Assembly: GCA_003255065.1 (NCBI GenBank)
Contig: QAOA01008531.1
Location: 146,782-210,781 of the forward strand
DNA length: 64,000 nt
Source: Cercis canadensis
Lineage: Eukaryota; Streptophyta; Magnoliopsida; Fabales; Fabaceae
Direction: 5' to 3'
Both the position numbers and the translations under genes were made by a program. Below are positions 11,858 through 24,823 of this stretch, piece by piece. A model generated the notes under the pieces. That model was not told where the DNA came from, ran no database searches, and saw only the letters and a program-made list of their open reading frames with translations. How positions within the stretch are numbered: position 1 is the first letter of the stretch; every line of letters begins with the position of its first letter.

Positions 11858-12626
11858 CTATCTTCAAAGTTATGGGGTATTATAAAACTTGAGATGTATA
11901 ACTCATTTTCATATTTTCCAGAGCAATATTATTTTACACATACATAAAAATTCATAAAATAAAATTCTTTTTTCAGTTGACCAAGCATTTTTGTTTATAT
12001 ATATATATATATGTTGACAGTGAACTTTAAACCTAGATATGCTAACCTCATGAACAAATAAAAAACTATGCTAACCCGTTCCTATTAGACCACATGCTCT
12101 TCTGTTTTCAACTTGATAGCCCCTTGTTTCAAGATTTTTATTTATTTATTTATTTTCAGTGAGGCTACTTGAGGAGAAGAAATAATTTTATATGAGCAAG
12201 ATAACATTGTAAAATAGTGAGTATAACTATAAAGTGTGAGTACTCATAAATTTTTTTTTAAGTGAGTGCAATTAAATTCAAGTACGTTAAATATAAAGTG
12301 TGAAACATTGAGAATATAATTATAATATAAGTAGCATTACTATTTGAGAAGGGAGGTCAAGTTTAATATTTTAGTCCTTGGTGTAATGATTGCTGAAGTG
12401 AAGGGATCAAGATCAGAGTAATTGTACCCTCAGGTTACCTTCGGTTTGTGGTTGATTTAATATTATGCAACTCAGTATACCCCCAAAAAAAAAGTATTAT
12501 GAACCAAAGCTTTTGCATAATGTTCCTCTTTTTCAACTTTCTTTTTCCTCTTTTTTTAATTCTAAAATCCTCGCTTCCCATTTCTCCTAAGAATCATAAG
12601 CAGCTTGAAGGGGCTTCTCTCAACGC

Positions 12627-12634
12627 TATAAATA
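12627..12634 (+). promoter_or_regulatory. TATA box of the CEN-like gene
   Basis: TATAAATA lies 105 bases before the CEN start codon, which would leave a leader of roughly 75-85 nt. It is the only strong TATA match in the proximal upstream region. Confidence 0.55.
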
Positions 12635-12738
12635 TAAGGTTTTCACTCCATATTCATCACGCAAACTTCAAAAGAAACAAATTTGAAGCTTACATACCGA
12701 CTTCCACAAATCCTTTCTTTCTGTCTTCTTAACCTCTC

Positions 12739-14071
12739 ATGGCTATAATATCAGATCCTCTTGCTATTGGAAGGGTGATTGGAGATGTTGTTGACTATTT
12801 CACTCCATCGGTGAAAATGAGTGTCACTTACAACTCCAACAGGCAAGTCTTTAACGGTCATGAGCTTTTCCCATCCTCAGTAACCACTAAACCCAAGGTT
12901 CAGGTTCATGGAGGAGATATGAGATCTTTCTTCACTCTTGTCCGTACTACTTCTTCTTCTTCTTTCCTTTTCCTGCTTCTATTTTTCATATCTCATTTTC
13001 CTCTTCTGCGCATCATAAATTTCCCATGAACTTTTTGTAGGTCATGACAGATCCAGATGTCCCTGGCCCTAGTGATCCATACCTGAGGGAGCATTTACAC
13101 TGGTACGAACTGCTAATTAACCATAGGAGAAGGCCTTAATTAACTTTCTAGTTAGAAAGTAAACTCCATAAATACGTATTAACTATAAATGAATATTTTC
13201 TGCATACCGAAAATCATAATATAAGTTTAAATACAGATTTGCAACATCAATTATGGCTGCAATATTATTTATGTTGCAGTGGCCACTATAATTGCATTTA
13301 GGTACAATTATTGTACACATCAGCTATATTTCATAGTATTTTCCTACAGTTATTGTAACCGTTACCCTAACTGCAATTGCAGTTTAAAATTGATCAATAT
13401 ATATATATACGTGTGTGTGTGAGCGTGTCTTGTCCAATAGTGTTATCAAACATGTTTGGATCGATTTGCGCAGGAGCTTTGTAGTGCTTGATAAATATGT
13501 TCTTGACCATATGCATATATAGATAGGAGTCAAAATATTCTGTGTGTGTTTATATTTCCTTTTTCTTGGGAAAAGGCAAAGCCGTCAGAAAATGAGAGTG
13601 GAAGCAATTAGATAATGTCATAGATAGAAAACTTTCAGAAGATATAATGATTGAGGTCTCTCCACTAAAAGAATCCATTTGGTCGTTTATTTACAGGATA
13701 GTTACAGACATCCCAGGCACAACGGATGCCACATTTGGTAAGTTTATGCCCTTTTGCTCAGATTTGACGTATATTGGAAGAGAGGCTCTCCCTTTTTTCT
13801 CGTTTATAATCTTTATTCAAATCTATTCTATTTCTAATATTGATCAACAGGTAAGGAGTTGGTGAACTACGAAATGCCAAGACCCAACATAGGGATCCAC
13901 AGGTTTGTGTTCCTTCTATACAAGCAGAAGCGCAGGCAGACAGTGATGAAAATACCCTCTTCAAATGACTGCTTTAACACAAGAAAATTTGCTGATGAAA
14001 ATGACCTTGGAAATCCTGTCGCTGCTGTGTTCTTCAATGCCCAAAGGGAAACAGCTGCTAGAAGACGTTGA
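12739..14071 (+). CDS. CEN: CENTRORADIALIS/TFL1-like PEBP (floral repressor)
   Basis: Phosphatidylethanolamine-binding family protein of 174 residues that, in this clade, keeps meristems indeterminate and delays flowering by competing with FT for FD/14-3-3 complexes. Exons 12739-12939, 13041-13102, 13697-13737 and 13851-14071 (201, 62, 41 and 221 nt) reproduce the canonical FT/TFL1 exon pattern. The pocket motifs [10 protein letters not shown] and GIHRFVF are intact. Clade-deciding residues are TFL1-type: His85 in REHLHW (FT has Tyr) and Asp141 in SSNDCF (FT has Gln), with the C-terminus ending ETAARRR. TFL1-clade repressor function is therefore inferred with good confidence. The region before Asp141 reads [10 protein letters not shown], unusual for the external loop. 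The first donor (CTT|GTCCGT) is a weak match to consensus. CEN/ATC rather than TFL1 is favoured by neighbours (SAP, SKD1 and AXS lie near ATC in Arabidopsis, from memory). Confidence 0.95.
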
Positions 14072-15888
14072 AGCTTAATTGAACAAGCTCTGAAAAGTAG
14101 TCCAATATTGTGCTAATCTCTAGTTATGGTTATGGCCTAGGTAGCCAGAACAATGTTAATTTGGATAATTAACGGTTAAATGTTTGTGTAAAATTGAATT
14201 AGGGTCTCTCCCGTTTGGTTGAAGTTGCCAACCTTCAAGAGCAACTCTGATCAAGTATCCCTCTTTACTATTGTCATTGTATTGTTATAAATTTGATGGT
14301 TCAGTTTGTATGAAAGTTGTGCCTTAATTTGAGTTTGAATTTCGCTTGAAAGCATGTTGTTATCTATGTTGGTAAGTAGAAAATATTAATCAGATACAAG
14401 AAACATGTAATGATCCATGAATCTTAAAATTGAAATTTTATATATAAAATTCTGAACACGTAAATTGAATATAGAAGCTCATATTCTAAAATATCCATTT
14501 TAAAGCTAAAGTAATAATAAAATAATTTTATCGTGGATAAAATATAAAATGTTATTATTTAAACTAGAGTGATACTGTTTGCGCACTATTTTAATTTACT
14601 TATTCTTAGACTTTGTTCATAAAACATACTATTTTGTGTTGGTATAAATTTCTCATCACAATTTATAAGGCATATATTTACATCTTTTATTAATGACACA
14701 TTATTAATAACTTATAAAATATCACCACGATAGCTTTAGAAAGCTTAAAATTCACATCTTTACAAACATTGGAGTTACAATAAGAAATTTATACCCCTCT
14801 AACAATATACAAATATAACACATATAATCGTCTCAAATAATAGATGATAGTACAAATGTGGCCATAATTGCTTTCTATTTAAATGCTAAAAAATGACAAC
14901 GGAGGAAAAGCCCTAGTAAAATAAATCGCTATCACGTTATTAATTGAGGAAAGAATTATTATCTAATACACCGATGATGAAAAATTAATATTTACATAAA
15001 TGCGTAGAATATTTCATGATTTTGTGAGTAACAAATCAGAATTAAAATATTAATATATAGCCAAAATTTATCACATTGTTTTTGGCCTTACAAATTAATT
15101 AACATTGAACCCAAAGATATGCATCAATTCAATTTGTTTTTGGTAACAAAGAGAACTTAGGCTAAATCAACCATTGTAAAAGGTACAGAAACTATAGGGT
15201 TCTTTCTTTGTTGTGAGGGGATACATAACAAATTCCGGAGGAAGAGGAAAGAGGCAAAAGGGAAAAATTGCACCGCCCAAATTTTAATCCGAGCTTGCTC
15301 TATTAATAATAGAGCTTCATGAGCTAAAGGGTCACAGCTGAGAAAAGTAATTAAACTCATGAATGATTAATTTTTCTTTATTTGAAAATCATGTATTATT
15401 GTGATGAAAAGGGAGAAAAAAAAAAGGTTTGTTCAAAGGTTCTCATTATTTACCTTTTCTCTTTTCAGTTTGAGCCTGAGTGATTCCAAAGCTTGTTCGT
15501 ACAAGTGAGATATGAGAGCTTAAGCGTGTAGATGCTGTTCTTCAAGTCTTTTTGACAGCCTAAAATGCTTAGGCGTCAAAACTAGAATTTTACCTATAAG
15601 GGATATAACCCTTATTAGGCTATTGGTATGTTGACGAAACAGTGTGATCTGTACTTTGTAACTGCGCAGGCTGGTGATAAAACTAGAAAGAAAGATAAAC
15701 ATATTAGTTTCCTATTATTATCCAAACAGTCTGAAGAACTGCGATGGGATGGGTACTGCATTTATCAGAGCAATATTGTTAATGGCTGTCTAGTCTCAAA
15801 TGGGAAGTGCCTGCAACAATAATGAGTACATGGAGGCAGCTACTCTAAGGTAAATGTGATTCTCTGTGAAGAATGTGGCTAATTAAGC

Positions 15889-15916
15889 TCGAACTGGAAC
15901 TGGAACTGGAACTGGA
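15889..15916. repeat. ACTGGA hexamer tandem
   Basis: Four to five consecutive copies of the unit aactgg(a) follow the word gctcg. No coding frame of interest uses it. Confidence 0.8.
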
Positions 15917-17144
15917 AGACTGATACATTGGTATCTCGATGCAGGTCAGTTCTTTGAGCTGATTTATTCACTTTTGGTCAGAAGAGAATAGTAAATTAGA
16001 TATTGTAAATGAGTATACTATGACTATTGACCCAATATTTTTTATCTTATTAAATATATAAAGCTAAATTTTCTTAGCTAAAAATATTGAAGAAGAGAGA
16101 TTTGAATGAATGACTGAGATAACTTCAGATCAGTTATACTCTATATGTTGTGTGTTGATTCAGTTAATATTTCCTTTTTCAGGGAGGTAAGTAATATTCT
16201 GTGTTCCAAGTTACCGCCTAATTATGAAATAGTTTTACTTTGAATGTGTTTAGCCTATTAGTATATGAGAGATACATCTCATTATCTTGAATGCAGACTT
16301 TTGACATGCTGTCATCATATTAAAACATGAGAATGTTCATCTCCAAAAATAAAACATGAGAATATAAAATGTTCGGGAATCTTGTTTATATACTCAAGTA
16401 TCTCATTCCATAGTCCATACCAAACTGCAGCTCATTAATTTCATTTAACTGTTTTGGGAACAATACTAGCTTGAAATTTGGATTATTCTTTAATATCCTT
16501 TTTTATTGGGTATCTAGGGCAAGGTTTCTTTCATACCACTAGAAAAATCATTTTTTGCCTTTTAAATTAGCATCTTCATTATAAAATAATAAGTGGAATA
16601 TTGATACTCGGGTACAGTTTTTAGGTTTGATTTTGCCACATGCATGTATACGAAAAAATATTCGTAGATGAGACTTCTTATTAATTTTTAATGAAATCAT
16701 CATTCTTAAGGAGATTTTTTAGATACATTTGATATTAATATAGTATAGCATACTACACATAAACAATTAATATGTGAATGACATATGTAATTGACAATCT
16801 CAAATCAACGATTTTTAAATTTATTTGAGAGAATGTGATAAATTATATTTTGTATTTAATAAAATATAAAAATTATATCTTGATAATAAATACTTATTAT
16901 ACTATAGAATCTTTATTTTTCTTATCATTGGCAGTCATAGAAATTGGTAGTTTATCGACAAATTGATGGTGTTTATTTTGTATGTACCCCAACACACACA
17001 CAAAAGGAAAGAAAGAAAAGGAAGGTATGACAAATTTGCTCAATATAAATATCAGGGCTTCGTCATTCTCCTTCTCAGTGTACGTATGGTTTACCTTTCA
17101 TTTTCTTTTCTTTTAAAAAGAAAAATTGATACGTTTAATAATTC

Positions 17145-17648
17145 GAGTGATTCTTGTAGATATTGCATTTTTACAAACTAAATACACAAATAAGGCATAT
17201 TTCAAACTATTTCCACGACTACGGTAGTTTTTTTTTTTTTACTTTTTCTCTTCAGTGTCGCATTTTGAACCCAATGGAGAGTCGCATTTTGATTTCAAGC
17301 TCCTTTAAGGAGCCGAATTTTGCCAAAATTCGACTCCCTTCTTCAAAAAATAAAATAAAATAAAATTATCCATGCCAAAATTCGGCTCCTTAAGGGAGGT
17401 GGGAGCCAAAATTCGGCTCCCTTCTATACCATAATTCGACTCCTCACTTGCAAAAAAAAAAAAAATTCATGCCAAAATTCGGCTCCTTAAAGGAGTCTGG
17501 AACCAAAATGCGGCTCTCCATTGGGTTCAAAATGCGACACTGAAGAGAAAAAGTAAAAAAAAAAACTACCGTAGTTGTGGAAATAGTTTGAAATATGCCT
17601 TATTTGTGTATTTAGTTTGTAGAAATGCAATATCTACAAGAATCACTC
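17145..17648. mobile_element. Mutator-like foldback MITE, family B (inner word AATTCGGCTCC)
   Basis: Terminal inverted repeats of about 180 bp begin GAGTGATTCTTGTAGATATT at 17145 and match the reverse complement ending at 17648 with few mismatches. Perfect 9-bp target duplications TAATAATTC lie at 17136-17144 and 17649-17657, diagnostic of a Mutator-like insertion. The centre contains five copies of a short word around CCAAAATTCGGCTCC. The left arm includes CACAAATAAGG then CAAACTATTTCC, words also found at the ends of the element at 24824. No transposase is encoded; a transcript would fold into a long hairpin. Confidence 0.9.
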
Positions 17649-19255
17649 TAATAATTCAGAAAGGGAAGGCAAAAAAAAATCAAGTTGCAAATCGCACGAG
17701 GTGTTCTTGGTAAAGTAAAAGTAAGAAGGTGAAATTGAGAAGGTAAAAGTTTTAATATAGAAATTAGTTTATAATGTTTATAATATTTGCTTTGTTATGT
17801 TGTTTCTAATAGATTAATATATATATATATATATATATATGATTCAATATGAAAAAAATATGTGTAATGAATGAATTTTTTTTAATACTTTGATTATAAT
17901 TTTAATTTAAATATAAAATTTATAACTTTTGTGAACGACTTTAATATTATTTTATCTTATCTTATTTATTTGTAATAAATGAATAGTTCATTGTCCTTTC
18001 TATCATAAAACTTTTTCAAAGACAAAACAATGATTATGTGACAACAAAACTTCTAAAATAAGAATGATTTACTTTAAATTTGTTAAGTCTAATTTCGTTC
18101 AAAAATTAAGGTTAAACAGTTACCACAAAAATAAAATAATGATTATGTACCGGATAGAGTAGTCAGCAATGACATGATCACGAAGAATCTATTGGAACGC
18201 GGAGGACAATAGTCAATACGCAAAAGGGAAGTCCGTCCCTCACCTCGACCCGCTGCGATTTCTCCCTAACACAAAGAAGAAGAGCAGTGTTATATCTATC
18301 AGATATTGGTGTGTCTCCATATAGCTAGCTAGTTAGCTCGTTCCATATCTGGGTAGCATCATGCAGCAGTAGTTGTAATTGTAAGGTACAATTGATGATT
18401 GAATGCTGTGTTTGTAGTTCTGAATAATATACCCTTGAATATGACCCGACCAGTCACATCCACACAGCGCTCCAACTCCTTCATTTCTGGTACTCACATC
18501 TCAACTTCTTAATTACCAGTATGTATTGTTTCTACATGCTTGGTATATATTTTTTAAAAATTTTGGTAAAGAGAAATAAAAGGAAAAACTAGCTAGTGGA
18601 GAGCCCTCCAAAGAGACCCAATCCTCATCTCCTCTCACTCCTCGCTTGGTGCTTGGCTCCATGGTGATTGATATATACACACAAACTTTGTTCGTAACAT
18701 TCTATATCAACTGTTAATTTGTAACAAAATTTGAATTTGATGCTAGTTCTATATAATTGTTTTATGGCCAATTCAAACATCTACCAGGAATCGCATATTT
18801 TAATTGTCGTGAGCCAAAAGTTTGTAAAAACATCATTACTCTCCCTTCTATGCTAGTCTAGTTTCTGGGTACTAGTCACCTGCTATTTCTGTCAGTTTCT
18901 TAAAACTTTCTAACCCTAATATAAGGCAGTAACCCCAATATAAGGCAGCAGGCAGGGCTCCCCTCTGAAAAGGAGGCTTGATTGTTGGCTTCTATTTCAG
19001 TCCAATTTTTTAATGCATAGTAGAAAGGAACAGAAACAAGATGAACAGAAAAAACAATAATTCGTACACAATTTTTATATCTTGATTTTTTTTTATGAAT
19101 AAAAGTTTAAAATAAAAAAAGATTACATCATTTTAAAAAAAATTTAATTAAGACTTATAATAATATTTATAAATTATCTATTAAATAAAAATTATTAGTA
19201 GTGATATTTTAATTTATGCCTTACAAAAGAAATGCTTCAATTATTACCCGTTGAA

Positions 19256-19438
19256 TTTTTTTTAGTTTTTTAACTGTGTCTGGGCTTCGTCCGACTAATC
19301 CAATTTCGAGCCGAGAATAATCACAAGAGCGGCAAAGTTCTCCCAACATATGCAGTTGCATATCCAAGGGCTCGAACCCGAGACCCTTGATTAAGTTAGA
19401 ACACCCCTTTACCAGGTGATCTACACGCTTGTTGATTT
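19256..19438 (-). mobile_element. tRNA-derived SINE
   Basis: Read on the minus strand, this 183-bp element has a pol III box A (TGGTAAAGGGG) about 25 bases before a box B (GGTTCGAGCCC), a tRNA-unrelated body and an A-rich tail. It is flanked by 13-bp direct repeats ATTACCCGTTGAA (19243-19255) and ATTACCAGTTGAA (19439-19451) that differ at one base, as expected for an older retroposed copy. SINEs are mobilised by LINE reverse transcriptase; none is visible in the window. Confidence 0.8.
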
Positions 19439-21191
19439 ATTACCAGTTGAAATAACTCCCCTTATTTTATATCTTGAAATTTACAACACTATAGAGATAC
19501 TTTCATCTTAATATAACATCAAAAAAAAATTGAGGTAGAGTCCTCTATATAGTTATACACAATAAGAAATGTGTCAATAGAAAATCAACAAATTTGTTAG
19601 CTAATATTTGTTTTGGGGTCTCTAAATTAACTTGTTGTAATATAGACTTTTAGCAAATCAACATCTTTCTCAATGTTTAAAGTAGAAACTCACACCTTGG
19701 CTCAAGAAGATAGAAACTGACTTGCAAGGTAGCATATAAAAATCAGCAAAGCAAAATAAAAGGCTTTTTTAGATACCTTTGATTAATTATATATTGATAT
19801 ATTAAAATTATTATTATTTATTTCTATAATAATATTTCATTTATTTTTCATTAAAATCAAGAAAGCATAACATATAAAACTCCCTTCCAGATTTTCTTTT
19901 TTCTAATCAAATCACTGCCAGAATTACTTAAATAGGAAAAAAAATGCACTATTAGAATTAAAAGGTATGCTGTTCTCCACTTCTCTTTATTTTCATGACA
20001 TTTCAGGGTGTGTTTCCTAAGAGAATTTGAAAATAACAACATTGAAAATAGAAAGAGAGGAATTAATGAGCATAGATGAAAAAAGAAAAAATTTCATATG
20101 TTGTGACTGTCTTTTTTGCTGAGTTTTCATATGTTGATACTTTGACAAAGCTAATTTTTTATGGTTATTAGATAAACTATTGATATTGTATTTCTATAAC
20201 ATAATCATTCCAATTTGTCTTTTTAGTATAAACAAAACTAGAAAGGAATAAAACAGGACAAAGAAAACGCCTTGAGCATCATCCATAGGCAAACGACACT
20301 GGGAGGTCATCCAGCTCTTGATGCAAGCCTACCTCTCTACCAGCCATAGCATCAGCCACTAGCACTGAAGACTGAAGAGCGAGGATGATAATCATTCCAA
20401 TTTTAAATGAAGAAAATTAGCCAATGACCAAAGTGTATTAGAGATATAAGAATTCAAATTTAAAATCTCATCAACTTCAAGGAAATGTATTTTTTTTTTT
20501 TTATACTTAATATATTTTTATACTCTTTAGATATAAAATTAATTTCTATTCGATATGAAAATAATAATTAGCAAATTATTTTCAATAAATATAACTTTAA
20601 AAATTTAAACTCAAATTTTTTAGTTTAAAATGCCTTAAAACTCAATTTATTTTTACTGAATCAACGTGAAAATGTATTATTGATATTGTATAAAAGCATA
20701 TATCATATTGTCATATATCAAACAGTACGTCGCGTCTCAAAGAGGGGGAGGGCGAGGGGGCCAACTTATCTTTCCTTCCATTTTCTTTAAAAAAAAATAA
20801 AATAATGATGTAAAAGCATGTTAAATCAAAGAGCTCTCGCGAATCTGCCTATGAAAGGCTAATCCATTCCTAGGATTGAAAAGATAAGTGCCATTATTCT
20901 CGTATTTTTTATTAGTGAATCAACGAGGATCCCTAGATTCCTTAAACTAAATAAATCTAATTTAGGACTTCTTTAAAAGAAAGAAATATTCATAATTCAG
21001 AAAAAAAAAAAAATGAAAGGTTTTTCTTTTTCTCTGAGCCCAACAATAATCAACGGATTTATTAATCTTTTTTTTTTTGTTGCTGAGAGACAAGGATTTA
21101 TTAGTCATTCCCGAAAAGAGAGGGGCCCAATGGAATTTTTCACCACTGTTATTCGTGTCAAAGCCCGAAACGAAGTCCAGTAAACCCAAAC

Positions 21192-21242
21192 GCAGAAGAT
21201 ACGTCGTTTTGTTTTCAAAGCCTAAAACGACGTATCTTCTGC
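21192..21242. repeat. Perfect 19-bp inverted repeat (hairpin)
   Basis: GCAGAAGATACGTCGTTTT at 21192-21210 is exactly complementary to 21224-21242 across a 13-nt loop. The arms contain an ACGACGT core. It is not flanked by obvious target duplications. It could be a small foldback relic or a regulatory palindrome. Confidence 0.8.
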
Positions 21243-22748
21243 ATAGTATGAGAACACAACGGCAAATTACTCTCTTTCACTTGTGGGTTTCAGCCCAATT
21301 ATGAGTCGAGCCCAAGAGGAGAATATCCTTATCAATTTTGACGATTTCTAGTTTCAATTCCAAACATTAAAGAGTTATACTTTTCATTATCTCCTAATAG
21401 ACCCTTTCCATATGTGAAAAAAAAAAAATCCATTTTAGCTCAGGCACACATCATAATTGATCTAAAGAACTCTAGAAAAAAAAATTGATATTTCAATTTT
21501 AAATTATCATTCTCCTAATTTTTCTAATTAATAAATCTAGCTTTGTCCAGTAATAATAATAAAAATAATAATCCATTTTAACTTGACTCTTGACATAGAT
21601 AAAATGAAAAAAACTAAGTAATTGACAACATACGTCTATGAAATATATTGAATTTTTTTTAAAAAAAAATAGATGGCTTGTTTTTATCTTGCACATGATA
21701 TTTACATAATAAAGATAAGTTAATTAAATTAATAAAGATTTAAATTAGTTTCACTAACAATTAATGAACCATGTGCTATGACACATTAAAAAGTTTATTA
21801 AAAATTTAAATGTAACTTCAATGATGTTGTATTTTCTTGATAATAGTGTTTAGAGTTTGACACATATAATATATGGATTGAATATAAACTCAAGTAGCAA
21901 TACATGGAAACTATATTCCTTTCTTCTTCTTTTTTTCATATCTTAGTTGTAGAACAATAAGCACGTACACATCATTTGGCCCCGTCCCACTTTGAGAAAA
22001 AAATTGGTGGATCTCTCTCTTTCAAAGTCTTCGTAAAAGGAGACTCAGATGTGTGGAATTCCGCAGTTGAAGTCAGTTTCGATTTCACATTAACTGAAGT
22101 GGCTAGGACTAAACAATTTTCCAACTCGTAGTTACTTGACAGATTCATACTAATGATGAAGGATTTGGAAGTATAGGTATTGTTTGGAATTGATGTTCAA
22201 TGGAAAAGCGAGTAACCAATAGAGGCCAACACACTTAGACCAAATAAAAGCCTTTCAGCTTTAATTTCTAATGCTTTGGGTCTTTCCCGTTGAAAATACT
22301 CGATTAATTCTCTGGTTGGTATTCTCCCATTCACTATCCCAACGGCTCAAAACTGCCATTTAATTTGAGAAAGAGAAGGTCAAGGTCAATTGGGCAGCCA
22401 CACCCACAACACAAAGCCAATGTAACAGAGATTAGAAACTGCCACCTTGACCAAGCAAACATCAACACATGATGATCAATTTCATTAAGTAATTAAGTTA
22501 GACCTTCTCACTAATTGCTGTTTTGGAATGTCTTATAAGTATGCCAATAAAGTCCCTCTCCTACCACCGTGATGTAAGTTTGTGATGTCAACTTCGACTA
22601 CCTTCCAACATGTAACTTTTTCCCTTATTTAAAGAAACTTAAAACATTGATCATATTTAAACTCATTTTATACTTGCCTTTCATCTTATGATCGTGATTA
22701 AAAAGATTAATCCATAATTCACAAAAAAAAAAAAAATAGTGACCTATT

Positions 22749-22749
22749 N
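22749..22749. other. Single N, probable assembly join
   Basis: The N is preceded and followed by the same A-run plus (c)tagtgacctatt, which looks like an uncollapsed contig overlap rather than a real tandem repeat. Other isolated Ns are at 49306, 49488 and 49703. Confidence 0.7.
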
Positions 22750-24823
22750 AAAAAAAAAAAAAAACTAGTGACCTATTATTTATGGGTTTTATATTTGTAT
22801 ATATATCATCAGCAACTTCTTACGTATAGATGTAAATTTAATTTTTTAATGTATCCTCCAGAAAAAAAAAATAAAAAAATAGAAAGAGACGAAGACTATG
22901 AAAATGACTGATATATAAAATTCAACACGGGAGAAACAATTATGGGTAAGACTATAGGGGCTGCCTTAGGTAATCCCAACTAAGCACTTCATCAGGCTAG
23001 TTTAATTTCACCAAAGTAAAACAAAAACTGCACAAATCACATTCTTTCTGGACTTGATGGACTATTGAAAATAGAATCAAGTTAATGATGATGAGAAGAA
23101 GCTAGAACACCTAAATTGATTTAATATAATTATTAATTATATCTGACCCTTTCATCAATGTTTCAAACTTTTTTAAGTCCAGGCAACACACTAATTAATT
23201 GTCCTCTTCTTTCCCCTTTATCAGCTCCACCCATCCTTCAATTGCGGAGAACTTTTTTGCCTCCACCAAAAAATGGGTTTCTACTGAAGGAGAAAGAAAG
23301 AAATATACTTGTTCTACAACAATTCAGGAAAATACTCTTCTAAGGAACCTTCTTTTTCTAGAGATTTTTAAGAAGTAAAACTCTTGATCATAAAAATATG
23401 TACACGTACATTTCCAATATTGGGGGTTCAATATTTTCGGCTAAACAAAGACCCAGATTCATGTATATGGAGTATGGACATGTGTTATGACCTCGGTGAC
23501 TCAGAAAAACAAGCATCTATTTTAACCTATGAAAAAAAAAAAAAAAAAAAAAAAAGAAGAAGAAGCATCCATTTTCTCCAGAGAAAATGAGAATTTTTTA
23601 ATAATTCTTTACATTATATACAGTCAAAATTAAATTCTGAGAAAGAGGTAGGTAGGTAAAATAGTTTTCTTTTGTTTTTAGTGCTGTGGTTCATGCATAT
23701 CTACTATAGCAGTCTCACTAATCAATCCTTTTTTTTTTTTTTTTTCTTTCAGTGGTAGTACTTATTTTCCTTATTGTGCAAGAAACAATGGCAAAAATGA
23801 GAAATGTCAAGTCCAAAGGAAAACTCACATGCTTCAGAAGACTGTCTCTAAGTTTCTCCCCTACAAATGTTGTCTTTAGAAATAGGGGAAAGACATAAAG
23901 GTACACGAGCACCAATATCCACATATTCAAGATTGACAGATTTTTTTTTTTTTCTCTTTTTTAAGAAAAGCTTTATTTCGTTATATCATAATCTGCAAAA
24001 GTTTGTCTACCATTAGCCCTACTCTAAATAAACTAAATTTCCAAAAAGGTGACAAATGATTCAAAAAAAAGTTATTGTCACGGGAGGGTGTCTCATGTCA
24101 TGAGCCTCTCAGGGTGATGGCTATGAAAAAGAGATCTCAAGTAACCTAATGCTAATGTGGCAAAAGATAAAAGGGTAAACCTACCACTATGCTCAGTATT
24201 GTACTAATAGCTAACGAAACCTTTCAATTGTCAAAATCTTCAACGTAAACAATGGAAAATTTCTTAACAGAGGACAAATAGATATGACCTTAATTTGATT
24301 TCTTCCCAACAATTAATGATCGCAGTAGTTATATGGTCAATCAGAGCTTCAAAGGACTGAAATTGGGAAATGGACTATATATGCGTATAATTTTTGCTCT
24401 TATGGAACAACTACTAGAAATGCATGCGTATAGAACACAAAGGGGCGAGATTTTGATTGATGGGAAATTGGGAATTATCATATATTATTGATGACACTTA
24501 ACAACATTGAGGACGATTCTGGGATTGCTTAGTTGTACCTAATGGGAAGATTTGTTCATCAAAAATGTAAAAAAATAATATATATCCCTGCAAAGTCTTT
24601 TAATAGAATTTGTGTTAGACCCGGAATTATTATAGTATGAATTCAAAATCCACTGAAAGATAAATAAGAGGTGAAAGGAATAAATTCAAAAACCTGAACC
24701 TCACTATCCAACCATATGAAAGCAAAAGCTATATATTATAATCCAATCCAATATACTGGTTATTAATATCTATTTCTTAATTTCTCTTATGTACAAAAGT
24801 ATACTTTTGTACGTGTATATGTG

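Larger units (their letters stand above)
7591..12738. other. About 5 kb intergenic region between the PPR gene and CEN
   Basis: AT-rich DNA without a convincing gene. It holds a degenerate tandem repeat (8600-8755), a pyrimidine-rich patch near 9280-9390, a Mutator-like MITE (10837-11372), a (TA)n tract (11816-11856) with a shorter one near 12000, and a TATA box ahead of CEN. An 88-codon open frame at 10566-10832 is discussed under findings. Confidence 0.5.

Noticed and set aside
19256-19438. A functional tRNA gene
   Set aside because: Pol III boxes are present, but no cloverleaf acceptor stem can be paired, and the A-rich tail plus target duplications indicate a SINE.
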